This document shows, piece after piece, positions 25,500 to 34,238 of a DNA stretch of 64,000 nt. The stretch is from assembly GCF_002850745.1 (NCBI RefSeq), contig NZ_KZ559468.1, positions 359,270-423,269 on the forward strand. Reading direction: 5' to 3'. The stretch is from Nonomuraea indica (lineage in GTDB: Bacteria; Actinomycetota; Actinomycetes; Streptosporangiales; Streptosporangiaceae). The notes below the pieces were generated by a model. It made no database searches and had not been told where the DNA came from. It saw only the letters and a list, made by a program, of their open reading frames with translations. The translations under genes and the position numbers were made by a program. The number at the start of each line of letters is the position of its first letter. Position 1 is the first letter of the stretch.

Positions 25500-26329
25500 G
25501 CCGCCCCCTCCGGCGCGAAGAGCTCGGCATGGCGGGCCACCCACGCGGCGAACGTGCCCGGCTCCCGCCCGGTGATCTCCCGGACCGTGGGCACGACCGT
25601 GGCCGCGGCGGCGGGCGGGTTCGCGTGCCAGGAGACCAGGATCTCGATCACTTCCTCGCTGTGCCCGACCGCCCGCCAGCGCGCGCGGGCCTGCTCCACC
25701 GTCAGTTCCTCGAAACCGAGCTTCCGGCCCGTCGCCTCGGCGATCGCGGCGAGCCGCTGCCGGGCGGTGAGCCGCTGCGGCCCCGTCACCGAGTACGACC
25801 TGCCGCCGTGGCCGCCCCGCACCAGCACGGTGGCCGCCACCGCCCCCACGTCGGCCTCGTCCACCACCGCGGTGGGCACGTCGGCGAACGGCTCGCGCAC
25901 CATGCCCTCCGTCCGGATGGACTCCGCCCAGCCGAGGGTGTTGCTCATGTAGTCGACGGCCTCGATCCTGGTCCACTCCAGGCCGCTGTCCTCGAACGCC
26001 TCCTCCACGGGGCCCAGCCGGCCGTTCCACAGCAGGGTGACCCGCCGCACCCCGGCCCGGCGCGCCAGCTCCACCAGCTCCGGGCCGGTCCGGAGCGTCG
26101 CGTAGTCGTCACCGGCGGCGGTCAGCAGATGCAGGCCGACCACGCCCTCCAGCGCCGGCGCGAGGCCGCCCGGATCGGTCAGGTCGCCCTCGACCACCTC
26201 CACCTCTTCCGGCAGGTCCGCCCTGCCGGCGTTCCGGGTCAGCGCCCGGACCGGCACCCCCGCCCGCAGCAGATGGTCCACCACGTGCCGACCGGCCTTC
26301 CCGGTCGCTCCTGTCACCAGATACGTCAT
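25472..26329 (-). CDS. NmrA-like NAD(P)H-binding protein
   Basis: This 285-residue atypical SDR starts with YLVTGATGKAGRHVV, the NAD(P)-binding motif, then RALTRN for NADP phosphate contact. The rest, including GVVGLHLLT, VTLLWNGRLG and SYSVTGPQRLTARQ, matches the NmrA/quinone-reductase-like group. Catalytic Tyr-Lys is not obvious, as is usual in this group; it may be a redox sensor or reductase. The gene stands alone on the minus strand. Confidence 0.78.
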   Translation of the reverse strand: MTYLVTGATGKAGRHVVDHLLRAGVPVRALTRNAGRADLPEEVEVVEGDLTDPGGLAPALEGVVGLHLLTAAGDDYATLRTGPELVELARRAGVRRVTLLWNGRLGPVEEAFEDSGLEWTRIEAVDYMSNTLGWAESIRTEGMVREPFADVPTAVVDEADVGAVAATVLVRGGHGGRSYSVTGPQRLTARQRLAAIAEATGRKLGFEELTVEQARARWRAVGHSEEVIEILVSWHANPPAAAATVVPTVREITGREPGTFAAWVARHAELFAPEGAAQKGAAGPR

Positions 26330-26383
26330 GAACCACGACGCTACGGGCGCCGGTGCCGGCGCGCCTCGGGCTCAGGGTCCGCC

Positions 26384-26417
26384 TTTGGTCCTAAGCCCCC
26401 TTCGGTCCTAGGCCCCC
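26384..26417. repeat. 17-bp direct repeat at ligase 3' end
   Basis: Two adjacent 17-bp units, each of the form TTnGGTCCTAnGCCCCC, differ at two bases. The second unit (26401-26417) contains the TAG stop of the ligase gene. This looks like a recent tandem duplication. Confidence 0.7.
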
Positions 26418-27415
26418 TCGCCGGCCGCCCGTCCGAGGGCCACGTCGGGGGCCCGGACCTCCTCGGGCGACAGGTCGGGGCGCAGGCCGCGCCACGAGGG
26501 GTGGCGCAGCCGCCTGTCACCCGTCACCTCGGCGTACCGCACCTCGCCCACCAGCCGGGGCTCCACCCAGTGCGCGTCACGGGCGAACTCCCGGGGCACC
26601 GGGACCGCGAACGGCGAGCCGGGGCGCTCCAGCGGGGCCAGCTGCTCGTGCAGGGCCGTGAGCATGGCGTCGGTGAAGCCCGTGCCGACGTGGCCCACGT
26701 ACACCAGCCGGCCCTCCGCGTCGTGGCCGCCCAGCAGCAGCGACCCGATCCGGCCCGACCGCCGCCCGGCTCCCGGCTTCCACCCGCCGACGACCACCTC
26801 CAGGTGGGAGAAGTTCTTCACCTTCGTCCAGTCCGCGCTGCGCCGGCCCGGCCGGTACGGCGACTCGCGCCGCTTGACCACCACGCCCTCCAGGCCGAGC
26901 GCCCGGCTGGCGTCCAGCGCCGCCCGCGGGTCACCGCCGAACGCCACCGGAAGCTGCCAGCGGAAACCCGGCCTCACCAGGTCCTCCAGCAGCTCGCGCC
27001 GCTCGTCGTAGGGGAGCCGGACGACGCTGCGGTCGTCCACGTGCAGCACGTCGAAGATCATGTACGTGACGGGCACCGCCCTGACCAGCTCGGCCACCTT
27101 CGCGGGATTGCGCTGGTGCATGCGGGGCGCGAGCGCGCCGAAGCTGAGCCGGCCGGCGTCGTCGAAGGCGACGATCTCCCCGTCGAGCACCGCGTCGTGC
27201 CCGTGGAGCGCGCCGGCCATCGGGTACAGCTCCGGGTAGGCGAGCGTCACGTCCCTGCCGTTGCGCGACATCAGCCGCAGCGCCCCCGCCTCGGCGTACG
27301 CCAGGCCGCGCACGCCGTCCCACTTCATCTCCGCACTCCACAGGTGGTGCTGCGCGGGTGGCGGCAGGGCGCCGAGCTGCGCGAGCATCGGCTGGTAGGT
27401 GGGCAGTCGCCCCAT
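26408..27415 (-). CDS. ATP-dependent DNA ligase, NHEJ type
   Basis: This 335-residue ligase has the adenylated Lys in motif I EMKWDGVR, then SRNGRD, VLDGEIVAFD, motif IV GLEGVVVKRR and motif V DWTKVKN, followed by an OB-fold domain. It resembles the LigC proteins and the ligase domain of LigD used in bacterial end joining or base-excision repair. No Ku or polymerase gene is nearby. The stop codon lies inside the second copy of a 17-bp direct repeat. Confidence 0.88.
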   Translation of the reverse strand: MGRLPTYQPMLAQLGALPPPAQHHLWSAEMKWDGVRGLAYAEAGALRLMSRNGRDVTLAYPELYPMAGALHGHDAVLDGEIVAFDDAGRLSFGALAPRMHQRNPAKVAELVRAVPVTYMIFDVLHVDDRSVVRLPYDERRELLEDLVRPGFRWQLPVAFGGDPRAALDASRALGLEGVVVKRRESPYRPGRRSADWTKVKNFSHLEVVVGGWKPGAGRRSGRIGSLLLGGHDAEGRLVYVGHVGTGFTDAMLTALHEQLAPLERPGSPFAVPVPREFARDAHWVEPRLVGEVRYAEVTGDRRLRHPSWRGLRPDLSPEEVRAPDVALGRAAGEGA

Positions 27416-27628
27416 GCCCGTTGGCCTTCCCCGCGCCGCCGCGGCCTACGGTCGGCCGCGGGTACGGGGCGGGTCAAGTCGCGGTCATCGACCGGCGGCC
27501 ATCGTCCACGGGTGGCGCATCGGCGCCGACCGCCGGCCGCGTGCGGGAGGCGCCCGAACCCCGCCGGGACCTGTGACGCCGCCCTTGCCCGTGCGGGCCG
27601 GGAACACGCGCGCGGCGGCGCCGTCGCG

Positions 27629-28180
27629 TCAGGTCGTGAAGTCGGCGAAGTCGAAGCCCGGCGACACGACGCAGCTCACCAGGACGGCCTCGGCCGCGGC
27701 GGGGCGGGCCGACTGCCAGGCGCCGCCCGGCACCACGGCCTGCGGCACCTGACCCTCCTCGACCGCCGGCCCCAGGATGATCGTCGCACCGTCGACCGTG
27801 AGAGACAGCGGGCCGCCGCGGTGCCACAGCCAGACCTCGTCCGAGCGGACCCGGTGCGGGATCGACTCCTCGCCGGGCTGCAGCAGGAAGTAGATGCCGG
27901 TGGCGCTGGCCCGCGGACCGGGATAGCCGTCCGGCGTGAACGAGGCCGGGGCCCGCCACGTCTCCCTGTACCAGCCGCCCTCCGGGTGGGGGAGCAGGTC
28001 GAGCGCGCGGGCCACGGGCGGGCGTTCCACGAACGCGACGGGGGCGCCGGTCACGTCGCGCCGCAGGAAGCGGGTGCCGTCGAGGACCAGCTGCCCCCGC
28101 AGCTCACCGGCCCTGGCCAGGGCCTCGCGCTCGTCGGCCACCTCGCCCGCCGGGCCGTCCGGATAGATCGTCAGCTCCAC
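27629..28180 (-). CDS. DUF985 cupin-fold protein
   Basis: This 183-residue protein has the cupin pattern of the DUF985 family: LLPHPEGGWYRETWRA, then IYFLLQPGEESIPHRV, then SDEVWLWHRG. These hold the usual metal-site His and Glu residues. The GTG at 28180 lacks a clear ribosome-binding site; an internal GTG about 13 codons later is also possible. The gene reads away from the MoxR/VWA operon, with only 36 bp between the two starts, and occupies the place where the SWIM domain of the next gene would be expected. Confidence 0.78.
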   Translation of the reverse strand: MELTIYPDGPAGEVADEREALARAGELRGQLVLDGTRFLRRDVTGAPVAFVERPPVARALDLLPHPEGGWYRETWRAPASFTPDGYPGPRASATGIYFLLQPGEESIPHRVRSDEVWLWHRGGPLSLTVDGATIILGPAVEEGQVPQAVVPGGAWQSARPAAAEAVLVSCVVSPGFDFADFTT

Positions 28181-28216
28181 GGGAGGAGTCTACGGAGCGC
28201 TCCGTGGAGGCGCGAA

Positions 28217-29374
28217 ATGTCGGCCGGCGTGGCTAGTGTGCATCAAGTGATCGAACGGTTGGGCCCCGATCAGGAGCCCGCCCCCGCCCCCGCGCGCAAG
28301 GCCGTGTCGGTGCGGCATGCGCGGGTGGCGGCGGGCCTGGCCGAGCTGGAGCGGTGGCTGGCCGACCAGGTGCGCCAGGGCCTGGCGGCGGCCGGTGAGC
28401 GCGACTGGGCCGACCTGGCCAGGCGGCTGGTCGACGCCCAGGCCCCCGGGGCCGCGGGCATCGTCTCCCGGCTCGCCCAGGTGCGCGCCGAGGACGACTG
28501 GCCGGCGGGCCTGCTGGCCGAATACTCGCTGCTCCACCTGCTGGCCGTGGCCTACCGGCGCCGCGCCGAGCTGCCCGAGCCGCTGGCCCGCACGGTGCTC
28601 ATCCGGACGGGCTTCCCGGTGACGCGCGAGGAGGTGCTGGCCGGCCCGGCGGTCCGCGACCGCTGGCACGTGCTGGGGCGGCGCGACGAGACACACGACC
28701 GGCTGACGGCCCGCCGGGTGTGGCTGCGCGGCCACGCCACGGGGCGGGCGGCCCTGATCCTGACGTTCGCCCCGTCCGGCCGGCAGCTCGACGACTCCCT
28801 CGTGACGGGCACCGCCGTCGACGCCGATCTGGCCTTCTACCCGGGCGCCGCCCCCCTCCGCGCCCTGGTCGCGACCCGCGACCCCGCCCCCCGCGTGACG
28901 GCAGGGCCCGGCCATGACGACACCGGCGACACCGCGATCGGCCGCTCCACGACGGCCTCGTACGACCTCACGGCGGCCCACGCGGACCCGGCTGGCCGGG
29001 TGGACGGTTCGGTCCAGGCGGACGCGACTGCCCGGGTGGACCCAGCGGCACGGGAGCGCCCGGCGGCGGGGGAGGGAGTCGCCGGCGGCGCCCCCGGTGG
29101 CGCTCCGCCGGGGGTGTCGCCGGAGGAGGCCATGGACGAGGTGGCGCGGGCCCTGGCGGGCGATCCCTGGATCGACTCGTGGCCGCTCGTGCTGGCGGAC
29201 GTCGTGCCCACCCGGACGACCCTCGGCGGGTTCCCCCTGCACCCCCGGGCGCGCGACCCGTGGCGGTTGCTCGCCGTGTCCGGAGGGCGGCCCGTCACGG
29301 TCGCCGCCGAGTGGACCCCGCGGGGGCTGCGCCCGCTGACCACGTGGGACGACGACACGGTGGTGGTCGTGTGA
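28217..29374 (+). CDS. SWIM-protein homologue lacking the zinc finger
   Basis: This 385-residue protein is the first gene of the MoxR/VWA operon. RVAAGLAELERWLADQVRQG and LLHLLAVAYRRRAELPE match my recollection of the region after the SWIM zinc finger in actinomycete SWIM-family proteins that precede DUF5691 genes. The Cys-x-Cys...Cys-x-His finger itself is absent. The protein starts instead with about 30 ordinary residues. The ATG has GGAGG six bases upstream, so the short start appears functional. A low-complexity linker lies at about residues 235-300. The stop overlaps the next start as GTGA. Confidence 0.6.
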   Translation: MSAGVASVHQVIERLGPDQEPAPAPARKAVSVRHARVAAGLAELERWLADQVRQGLAAAGERDWADLARRLVDAQAPGAAGIVSRLAQVRAEDDWPAGLLAEYSLLHLLAVAYRRRAELPEPLARTVLIRTGFPVTREEVLAGPAVRDRWHVLGRRDETHDRLTARRVWLRGHATGRAALILTFAPSGRQLDDSLVTGTAVDADLAFYPGAAPLRALVATRDPAPRVTAGPGHDDTGDTAIGRSTTASYDLTAAHADPAGRVDGSVQADATARVDPAARERPAAGEGVAGGAPGGAPPGVSPEEAMDEVARALAGDPWIDSWPLVLADVVPTRTTLGGFPLHPRARDPWRLLAVSGGRPVTVAAEWTPRGLRPLTTWDDDTVVVV

Positions 29375-30711
29375 GCTGGGCGGAGCTGGCCTCGACGGCC
29401 CTGGTGGGCACCGACCGCAGGCCCTACCCGGGAGAGTTGCTGGCCGACGCGGCGGTGGAGGTCGCGCGGCGGCGCGCCGGCCGCGGCCCGCGGCACGACG
29501 GCGAGCCGCCGGAGCCGTCGCCCGAGGAGGAGCAGACGGCGGTGAGCCGGCGGGCGGGGGAGCGGCTGGCACGGATCATGGGCGGCGAGCACGAGCGGCT
29601 GCTGCCCGAATGGCTCGCCGCGGCGGCCGGCACCGGCCGCCGGGTGCCCCCCTGCGCGCTGCCCGGCCTGCTCGACCGGGGCGCCCGCGACATGTCGATC
29701 CGCGCCCACCTCGGCGTGCTCGCCGGGCGGCGCGGCCGGTGGCTGGCCGGACTCAACCCCGCCTGGGCCTACCTGCTCGAGGAGCCCACCGGAGAGACGT
29801 GGGAGCTGGGCGGCGCGGCCGACCGCCGGGCCCACCTGCGCAGGCTCAGGGCGTCCGACCCCGAGGCGGCGAGGCTGCTGCTGGAGAGCACCTGGGAGGA
29901 GGAGACTCCCGGCGATCGGGCGGAGTTCGTGGAGGTGCTGGCCGACGGCCTGTCCATGGCCGACGAGCCGTTCCTGGAGCGGGCCCTCGACGACCGCAGG
30001 CGCGAGGTGCGCCAGCAGGCCGCCAATCTGCTCGCCCGGCTGCCCGCCTCCCGCCTGGCCGGGCGGATGGCGGCGCGCGCCGCCGCGTGCTTCACCGTCG
30101 AGGCCGGGGTGCTCACCGTGGAGGCCCCGCACGCCTGCGACCAGGAGATGGAGCGTGACGGTGTCCGGGCCAAGCCGCCGCGCGGCACCGGCGAGCGTGC
30201 CTGGTGGCTGCAGCAGCTCGTCGCCCGCGCTCCGCTGACCGTCTGGGGGCACCCGCCGGAGCTGCTGCTCGCGATGCGCGTCCCAGCGTGGGACGCCGAG
30301 GTGAAGGCCGGCTGGGTGCGCGCGGCCGTGCTGCAGCGCGACCCGGAGTGGGCGCGGGCGATGTTCGCCTGGGACCCGATCGCCGACCTGCTCGGCGTGC
30401 TGGGCCCCGACGAGCAGCAGGAGCTCGCGGCCGCGTTCGTGCACCGGCACGACGTCGACAGCCAGCTGATCATGGTGTTGGGCGGGGTGTCGCCGCACTG
30501 GCGCGAAGGGCTGGCGACCGCCGTGCTCGCCAAGATCGTCAAGGTGGCGGGCACCCAGCCGTGGAACCTCGGCGAGCTGACCAGGCTGGCCGCCGAACGC
30601 ATCGACCCGGCGCTCGGCGAGGCCGCCGGCCACTACTCACCGGAGCCGGCCGTGCAGCAGGTCGCCGCCGTACTGCGGTTCCGGGCCGACATGTTGGAGG
30701 AACTGCGATGA
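29371..30711 (+). CDS. DUF5691-like alpha-helical repeat protein
   Basis: This 446-residue protein starts WAELASTALVGTDRRP, the characteristic opening of DUF5691 proteins. The middle contains HEAT-like helices, for example LDDRRREVRQQAANLLARLP. No catalytic motif is seen, so it is probably a scaffold or substrate adaptor for the ATPase. Both ends overlap neighbours (GTGA and ATGA), placing it in a single translational unit with the SWIM-derived and MoxR genes. Confidence 0.7.
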   Translation: MSWAELASTALVGTDRRPYPGELLADAAVEVARRRAGRGPRHDGEPPEPSPEEEQTAVSRRAGERLARIMGGEHERLLPEWLAAAAGTGRRVPPCALPGLLDRGARDMSIRAHLGVLAGRRGRWLAGLNPAWAYLLEEPTGETWELGGAADRRAHLRRLRASDPEAARLLLESTWEEETPGDRAEFVEVLADGLSMADEPFLERALDDRRREVRQQAANLLARLPASRLAGRMAARAAACFTVEAGVLTVEAPHACDQEMERDGVRAKPPRGTGERAWWLQQLVARAPLTVWGHPPELLLAMRVPAWDAEVKAGWVRAAVLQRDPEWARAMFAWDPIADLLGVLGPDEQQELAAAFVHRHDVDSQLIMVLGGVSPHWREGLATAVLAKIVKVAGTQPWNLGELTRLAAERIDPALGEAAGHYSPEPAVQQVAAVLRFRADMLEELR

Positions 30712-31772
30712 CCGTGCTGCGCCCGCACGCCGAAGACCAGTACGCCGAGGAGCTGGCCGTGCTCGCCAAGGAGGACGACCGGCGGCGGCCACCCGGCTGG
30801 CGGCTGTCGCCGTGGGCCGTCACCACCTACGTCCTGGGCGACGGCGGGCGCATCACCCCCAAGTACGTGGGCGCCCGCCGCCTCGTCGAGGTGGCCGTCG
30901 CCACGCTCGCCACCGACCGGGCGCTGCTGCTCCTCGGCGTGCCGGGCACGGCCAAGACGTGGCTGTCCGAGCACCTGGCCGCCGCCATCAGCGGCGACTC
31001 GACGCTGCTCGTCCAGGGCACGGCCGGCACCGCCGAGGAAGCCGTCCGCTACGGCTGGAACTACGCCCGGCTGCTGGCCGAGGGCCCGTCCCTCGACGCG
31101 CTGACCCCGTCGCCGGTGATGCGGGCGATGGCCGAGGGCCGCGTGGCCCGGGTGGAGGAGCTCACCCGGATGCCGTCCGACGTGCAGGACGCCCTGATCA
31201 CCCTGCTGTCGGAGAAGACGCTCCCCATCCCCGAGCTGGGCCGCGAGGTGCAGGCGCAGCGCGGCTTCAACCTGATCGCCACCGCCAACGACCGTGACCG
31301 GGGCGTCAACGAGCTGTCCAGCGCGCTGCGCCGCCGCTTCAACACGGTGGTGCTGCCCGTGCCCGCCACGGCCGAGGAGGAGGTGGACATCGTCGCGCGG
31401 CGCGTCGCCCAGCTCGGCCGTTCCCTCGACCTGCCCGAGGTGGGCACCGGCATGGAGGAGATCCGCCGGGTGGTGACGGTCTTCCGCGAGCTGCGCGCCG
31501 GTGTCACCGAGGACGGACGCACCAAGGTCAAGTCGCCCAGCGGCACCCTGTCCACCGCCGAGGCGATCTCGGTGCTCACCGGCGGCGTCGCGCTCGCGGC
31601 CCACTTCGGCGACGGCGTGCTGCGCGCGGCCGACGTGGCCGCCGGGATCGTCGGCGCCGTGGTGCAGGAGCCGGTGTCCGACCGGGTGGCGTGGCGCGAA
31701 TACCTGGAGACGGTCGTGCGCGAGCGTCCGGGCTGGCGCGACTTCTACCGCGCCTGCCGCGAGGTGTCATGA
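30708..31772 (+). CDS. MoxR-type AAA ATPase
   Basis: This 354-residue AAA+ ATPase of the MoxR group is predicted to work with the VWA protein two genes later as a chaperone or remodelling pair. Walker A is GVPGTAKT at residues 77-84, the Walker B acidic pair is VEE at 149-151, sensor 1 is ATAND at 191-195 and the arginine-finger region is LRRRF at 207-211. The Walker A Ala before Lys departs from the common GxxGxGK(T/S) form. The ATG overlaps the DUF5691 stop as ATGA, with GGAGG upstream. Confidence 0.88.
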   Translation: MTVLRPHAEDQYAEELAVLAKEDDRRRPPGWRLSPWAVTTYVLGDGGRITPKYVGARRLVEVAVATLATDRALLLLGVPGTAKTWLSEHLAAAISGDSTLLVQGTAGTAEEAVRYGWNYARLLAEGPSLDALTPSPVMRAMAEGRVARVEELTRMPSDVQDALITLLSEKTLPIPELGREVQAQRGFNLIATANDRDRGVNELSSALRRRFNTVVLPVPATAEEEVDIVARRVAQLGRSLDLPEVGTGMEEIRRVVTVFRELRAGVTEDGRTKVKSPSGTLSTAEAISVLTGGVALAAHFGDGVLRAADVAAGIVGAVVQEPVSDRVAWREYLETVVRERPGWRDFYRACREVS

Positions 31773-31852
31773 GAAGGCGGAACGGACGCGCTCGGGCGCG
31801 GCGCGAGCGGGCGACGGGAAGCCTCGGCCGGGCACGGCCGAGGACGGGCACA

Positions 31853-31933
31853 GGGTGAGCGGCGTGCCCGTGCCGGGAGGGTGTGCGTGTTCGCCGGGAG
31901 GTGGTGCGGGGTGAGCGGTGTGTCCGTGCTGGG
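31853..31933 (+). repeat. Duplicated 5' end of DUF5682-like gene
   Basis: A 25-bp sequence at 31853-31877 recurs at 31909-31933 with four differences. The second copy contains the GTG start and first codons of the DUF5682-like gene. The first copy also has a GTG, but its frame runs into a stop after about 19 codons. Confidence 0.6.
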
Positions 31934-34238
31934 GGTGCGGCATCACGGGCCGGGGTCGGCTCGGGCCGTGCGGGAGGAGCTGCGGCGGCTGCGTCCCGAC
32001 ATGATCCTGGTGGAGGGCCCTCCGGAGGCCGACGGGCTGGTGGGGCTCGCCCCCGAGCTGGAGCCGCCGGTCGCGCTGCTCGCGCACGTGCCGGGCAGCC
32101 CGTCCGACGCGGCGTTCTGGCCGTTCGCCGGGTTCTCGCCGGAATGGCAGGCCATCCTGTACGGCACCGCCCACGGCGTCCCCGTGCGCTTCTGCGACCT
32201 GCCCGCGGCCCACTCCCTGGCGGACCGCTCGCCGGTGGGCGCACCGGACCACTCACCGGAGGGCGCACCGGACCGCTCGCCGGAGGGCGAGCCGGCGCGG
32301 GCGCACCTCGACCCCATCGGCGCACTGGCCGCGGCCGGCGGCTACGACGACCCCGAACGCTGGTGGGAGGACGTCGTCGAACACCGCGGAGACACGCCGT
32401 TCGAGGTCATCGCCGAGGCCATGGCCGCCGTGCGTGAGGGCCACACGCCCGACGAGCGGGAGGCGCGCCGCGAGGCGTACATGCGCAGGACCCTGCGCGC
32501 CGCGATCCGGCAGGGCCACGAGCGGATCGCGGTCGTCTGCGGCGCCTGGCACGTCCCCGCGCTGACCGGGCCGCTGCCCCCCGCCAAGGCGGACGACGCG
32601 CTGCTGCGCGGCCTTCCCCGGGTGCGGGCCGAGCTGACCTGGGTGCCCTGGACGTACGAACGGCTGGCCTGGTGGAGCGGCTACGGCGCGGGCATCGGCG
32701 CGCCGGGCTGGTACCACCACCTGTTCACCGTCACCGACCGGCCCGTGGAGCGGTGGCTGGCCGGCGCGGCGGCGCTGCTCCGCGAGGAGGGCCTGGCCGT
32801 CTCCTCCGCGCACGTCATCGAGGCGGTGCGGCTCGCGCACGGCCTGGCGACGCTGCGCGGTCGGCCGCTGGCCGGGCTCGGCGAGGTCACCGACGCCGTC
32901 CGGGCGGTGCTGTGCGAGGGCGACGACGTCCTGGTCGAGCTGGTCCACGGCCGCATGGTCGTCGGCGACCGGCTCGGGCGGGTGAGCGACGGCACGCCCA
33001 TGGTGCCGCTCCAGCGCGACCTGCGCCGGCTGCAGCGCCGGCTCAGGCTCCGGCCGGAGGCGCTCGACCGTGAGCTGACCCTCGACCTGCGCAAACCGCT
33101 CGACCTCGAACGCAGCCGCCTGCTGCACCGCCTGCGGCTGCTCGGCGTCGACTGGGGCACGCCGGGCGGGTCGCGTGGCGCCGGCACGTTCAGGGAGACG
33201 TGGACGCTGCGCTGGCGGCCCGAGTACGACCTCGCGCTCGTCGAGGCCGCCGCCCTCGGCGTCACGGTGGCGGGCGCCGCCGCGCGGCGGGCCCGCGACC
33301 TGGCCGCCGCCGCACCCGTCGCGCTGGCCGACCTGACGGCGCTGGTCGAGCGGTGCCTGCTGGCCGAGCTGCCGGAGGCGTTGCCGGACGTGCTGGCGGC
33401 GCTGTCGGCCAAGGCGGCCGTCGACACCGACGTCGTCCATCTGATGGCGGCGTTGCCGGCGATGGTCCGCGCCCACCGCTACGGCGACGTGCGCGGCACG
33501 TCGGAGCGGGGGCTGGCCGTGATCGTGCGCTCGATGCTGGAGCGGATCTGCGTCGGGCTGCCGGTGGCGGTGACGGGCCTCGACGACGACGCGGCGGCGG
33601 CCCTGCTCACCCGCGTGGACGCCGTGCACGCGGCGGTCGCCCTGCTGGACGACCCGCCGGCCGCATCGGGGGACGACCCGCCGGCCGCATCGGGGGACGG
33701 CTCTCCGCTCGCCTCGGGGGACGGCTCTCCGGCCGCCTCGGGGGAGGACGGGCCGGGCGCCAGGGGGAGGTGGATGGAGACGCTGCGCGGCCTGAGCGAC
33801 CGGCCAGGGCTGCACGGGCTGATCGAGGGCCGGGTCACGCGGATCCTGTTCGACGCGGACGAGCTGGGAGACGTGGCCGACCGCATGTCACGGGCGATGT
33901 CGCCCGGCCATCCGCCGGCCAGGGCGGCGGCGTGGGTCGAGGGGTTCCTGTCGGGCGGCGGGTTGCTGCTCGTGCACGACGCGCGGTTGCTCGGCCTGGT
34001 CGACGGCTGGCTGACCCGGTTGCCCGCCGACCGGTTCACCGAGGTGCTGCCGTTGCTGCGCCGGACGTTCGGTGGCTTCGCCGCGCCGGAACGCAGGGCC
34101 ATCGGCGAGCGCGTGCGCGCGGCCGGGCGGCCGGGGCGGGGCGAGGACGGACACGACGTGGACGAGCGGCGGGCCGCAGGGGCGGTGGCCACCGTGCTGG
34201 CGATCCTCGGCCGGGAAGGGGGGCGCGCGGATGGATGA
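31911..34238 (+). CDS. DUF5682-like protein with HHGPGS motif
   Basis: This 775-residue protein begins with a domain carrying HHGPGS at residues 11-16 and LVEGPPE at 33-39, the signature of DUF5682 proteins, which I relate by pattern to the TIKI/ChaN/EreA-like hydrolase folds. A further conserved segment is VVCGAWHVPAL near residue 213. Two low-complexity linkers are visible: an acidic repeat near 105-125, and a Pro-Ala-Ser-Gly-Asp repeat (DPPAASGD type, four units) near 583-620. The GTG at 31911 is chosen because GGGAGG precedes it; GTG 31881 has no spacer. Function is unknown; a metal-dependent peptidase or hydrolase is possible. Confidence 0.68.
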   Translation: MSGVSVLGVRHHGPGSARAVREELRRLRPDMILVEGPPEADGLVGLAPELEPPVALLAHVPGSPSDAAFWPFAGFSPEWQAILYGTAHGVPVRFCDLPAAHSLADRSPVGAPDHSPEGAPDRSPEGEPARAHLDPIGALAAAGGYDDPERWWEDVVEHRGDTPFEVIAEAMAAVREGHTPDEREARREAYMRRTLRAAIRQGHERIAVVCGAWHVPALTGPLPPAKADDALLRGLPRVRAELTWVPWTYERLAWWSGYGAGIGAPGWYHHLFTVTDRPVERWLAGAAALLREEGLAVSSAHVIEAVRLAHGLATLRGRPLAGLGEVTDAVRAVLCEGDDVLVELVHGRMVVGDRLGRVSDGTPMVPLQRDLRRLQRRLRLRPEALDRELTLDLRKPLDLERSRLLHRLRLLGVDWGTPGGSRGAGTFRETWTLRWRPEYDLALVEAAALGVTVAGAAARRARDLAAAAPVALADLTALVERCLLAELPEALPDVLAALSAKAAVDTDVVHLMAALPAMVRAHRYGDVRGTSERGLAVIVRSMLERICVGLPVAVTGLDDDAAAALLTRVDAVHAAVALLDDPPAASGDDPPAASGDGSPLASGDGSPAASGEDGPGARGRWMETLRGLSDRPGLHGLIEGRVTRILFDADELGDVADRMSRAMSPGHPPARAAAWVEGFLSGGGLLLVHDARLLGLVDGWLTRLPADRFTEVLPLLRRTFGGFAAPERRAIGERVRAAGRPGRGEDGHDVDERRAAGAVATVLAILGREGGRADG

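Noticed and set aside
25334..28216. Plus-strand open frame continuous with the SWIM-derived gene (1346 codons in total)
   Set aside because: It runs antisense through the NmrA-like, ligase and cupin genes, which have clear motifs; only the part after 28217 looks like protein. GC-rich codon bias keeps the antisense frame open.
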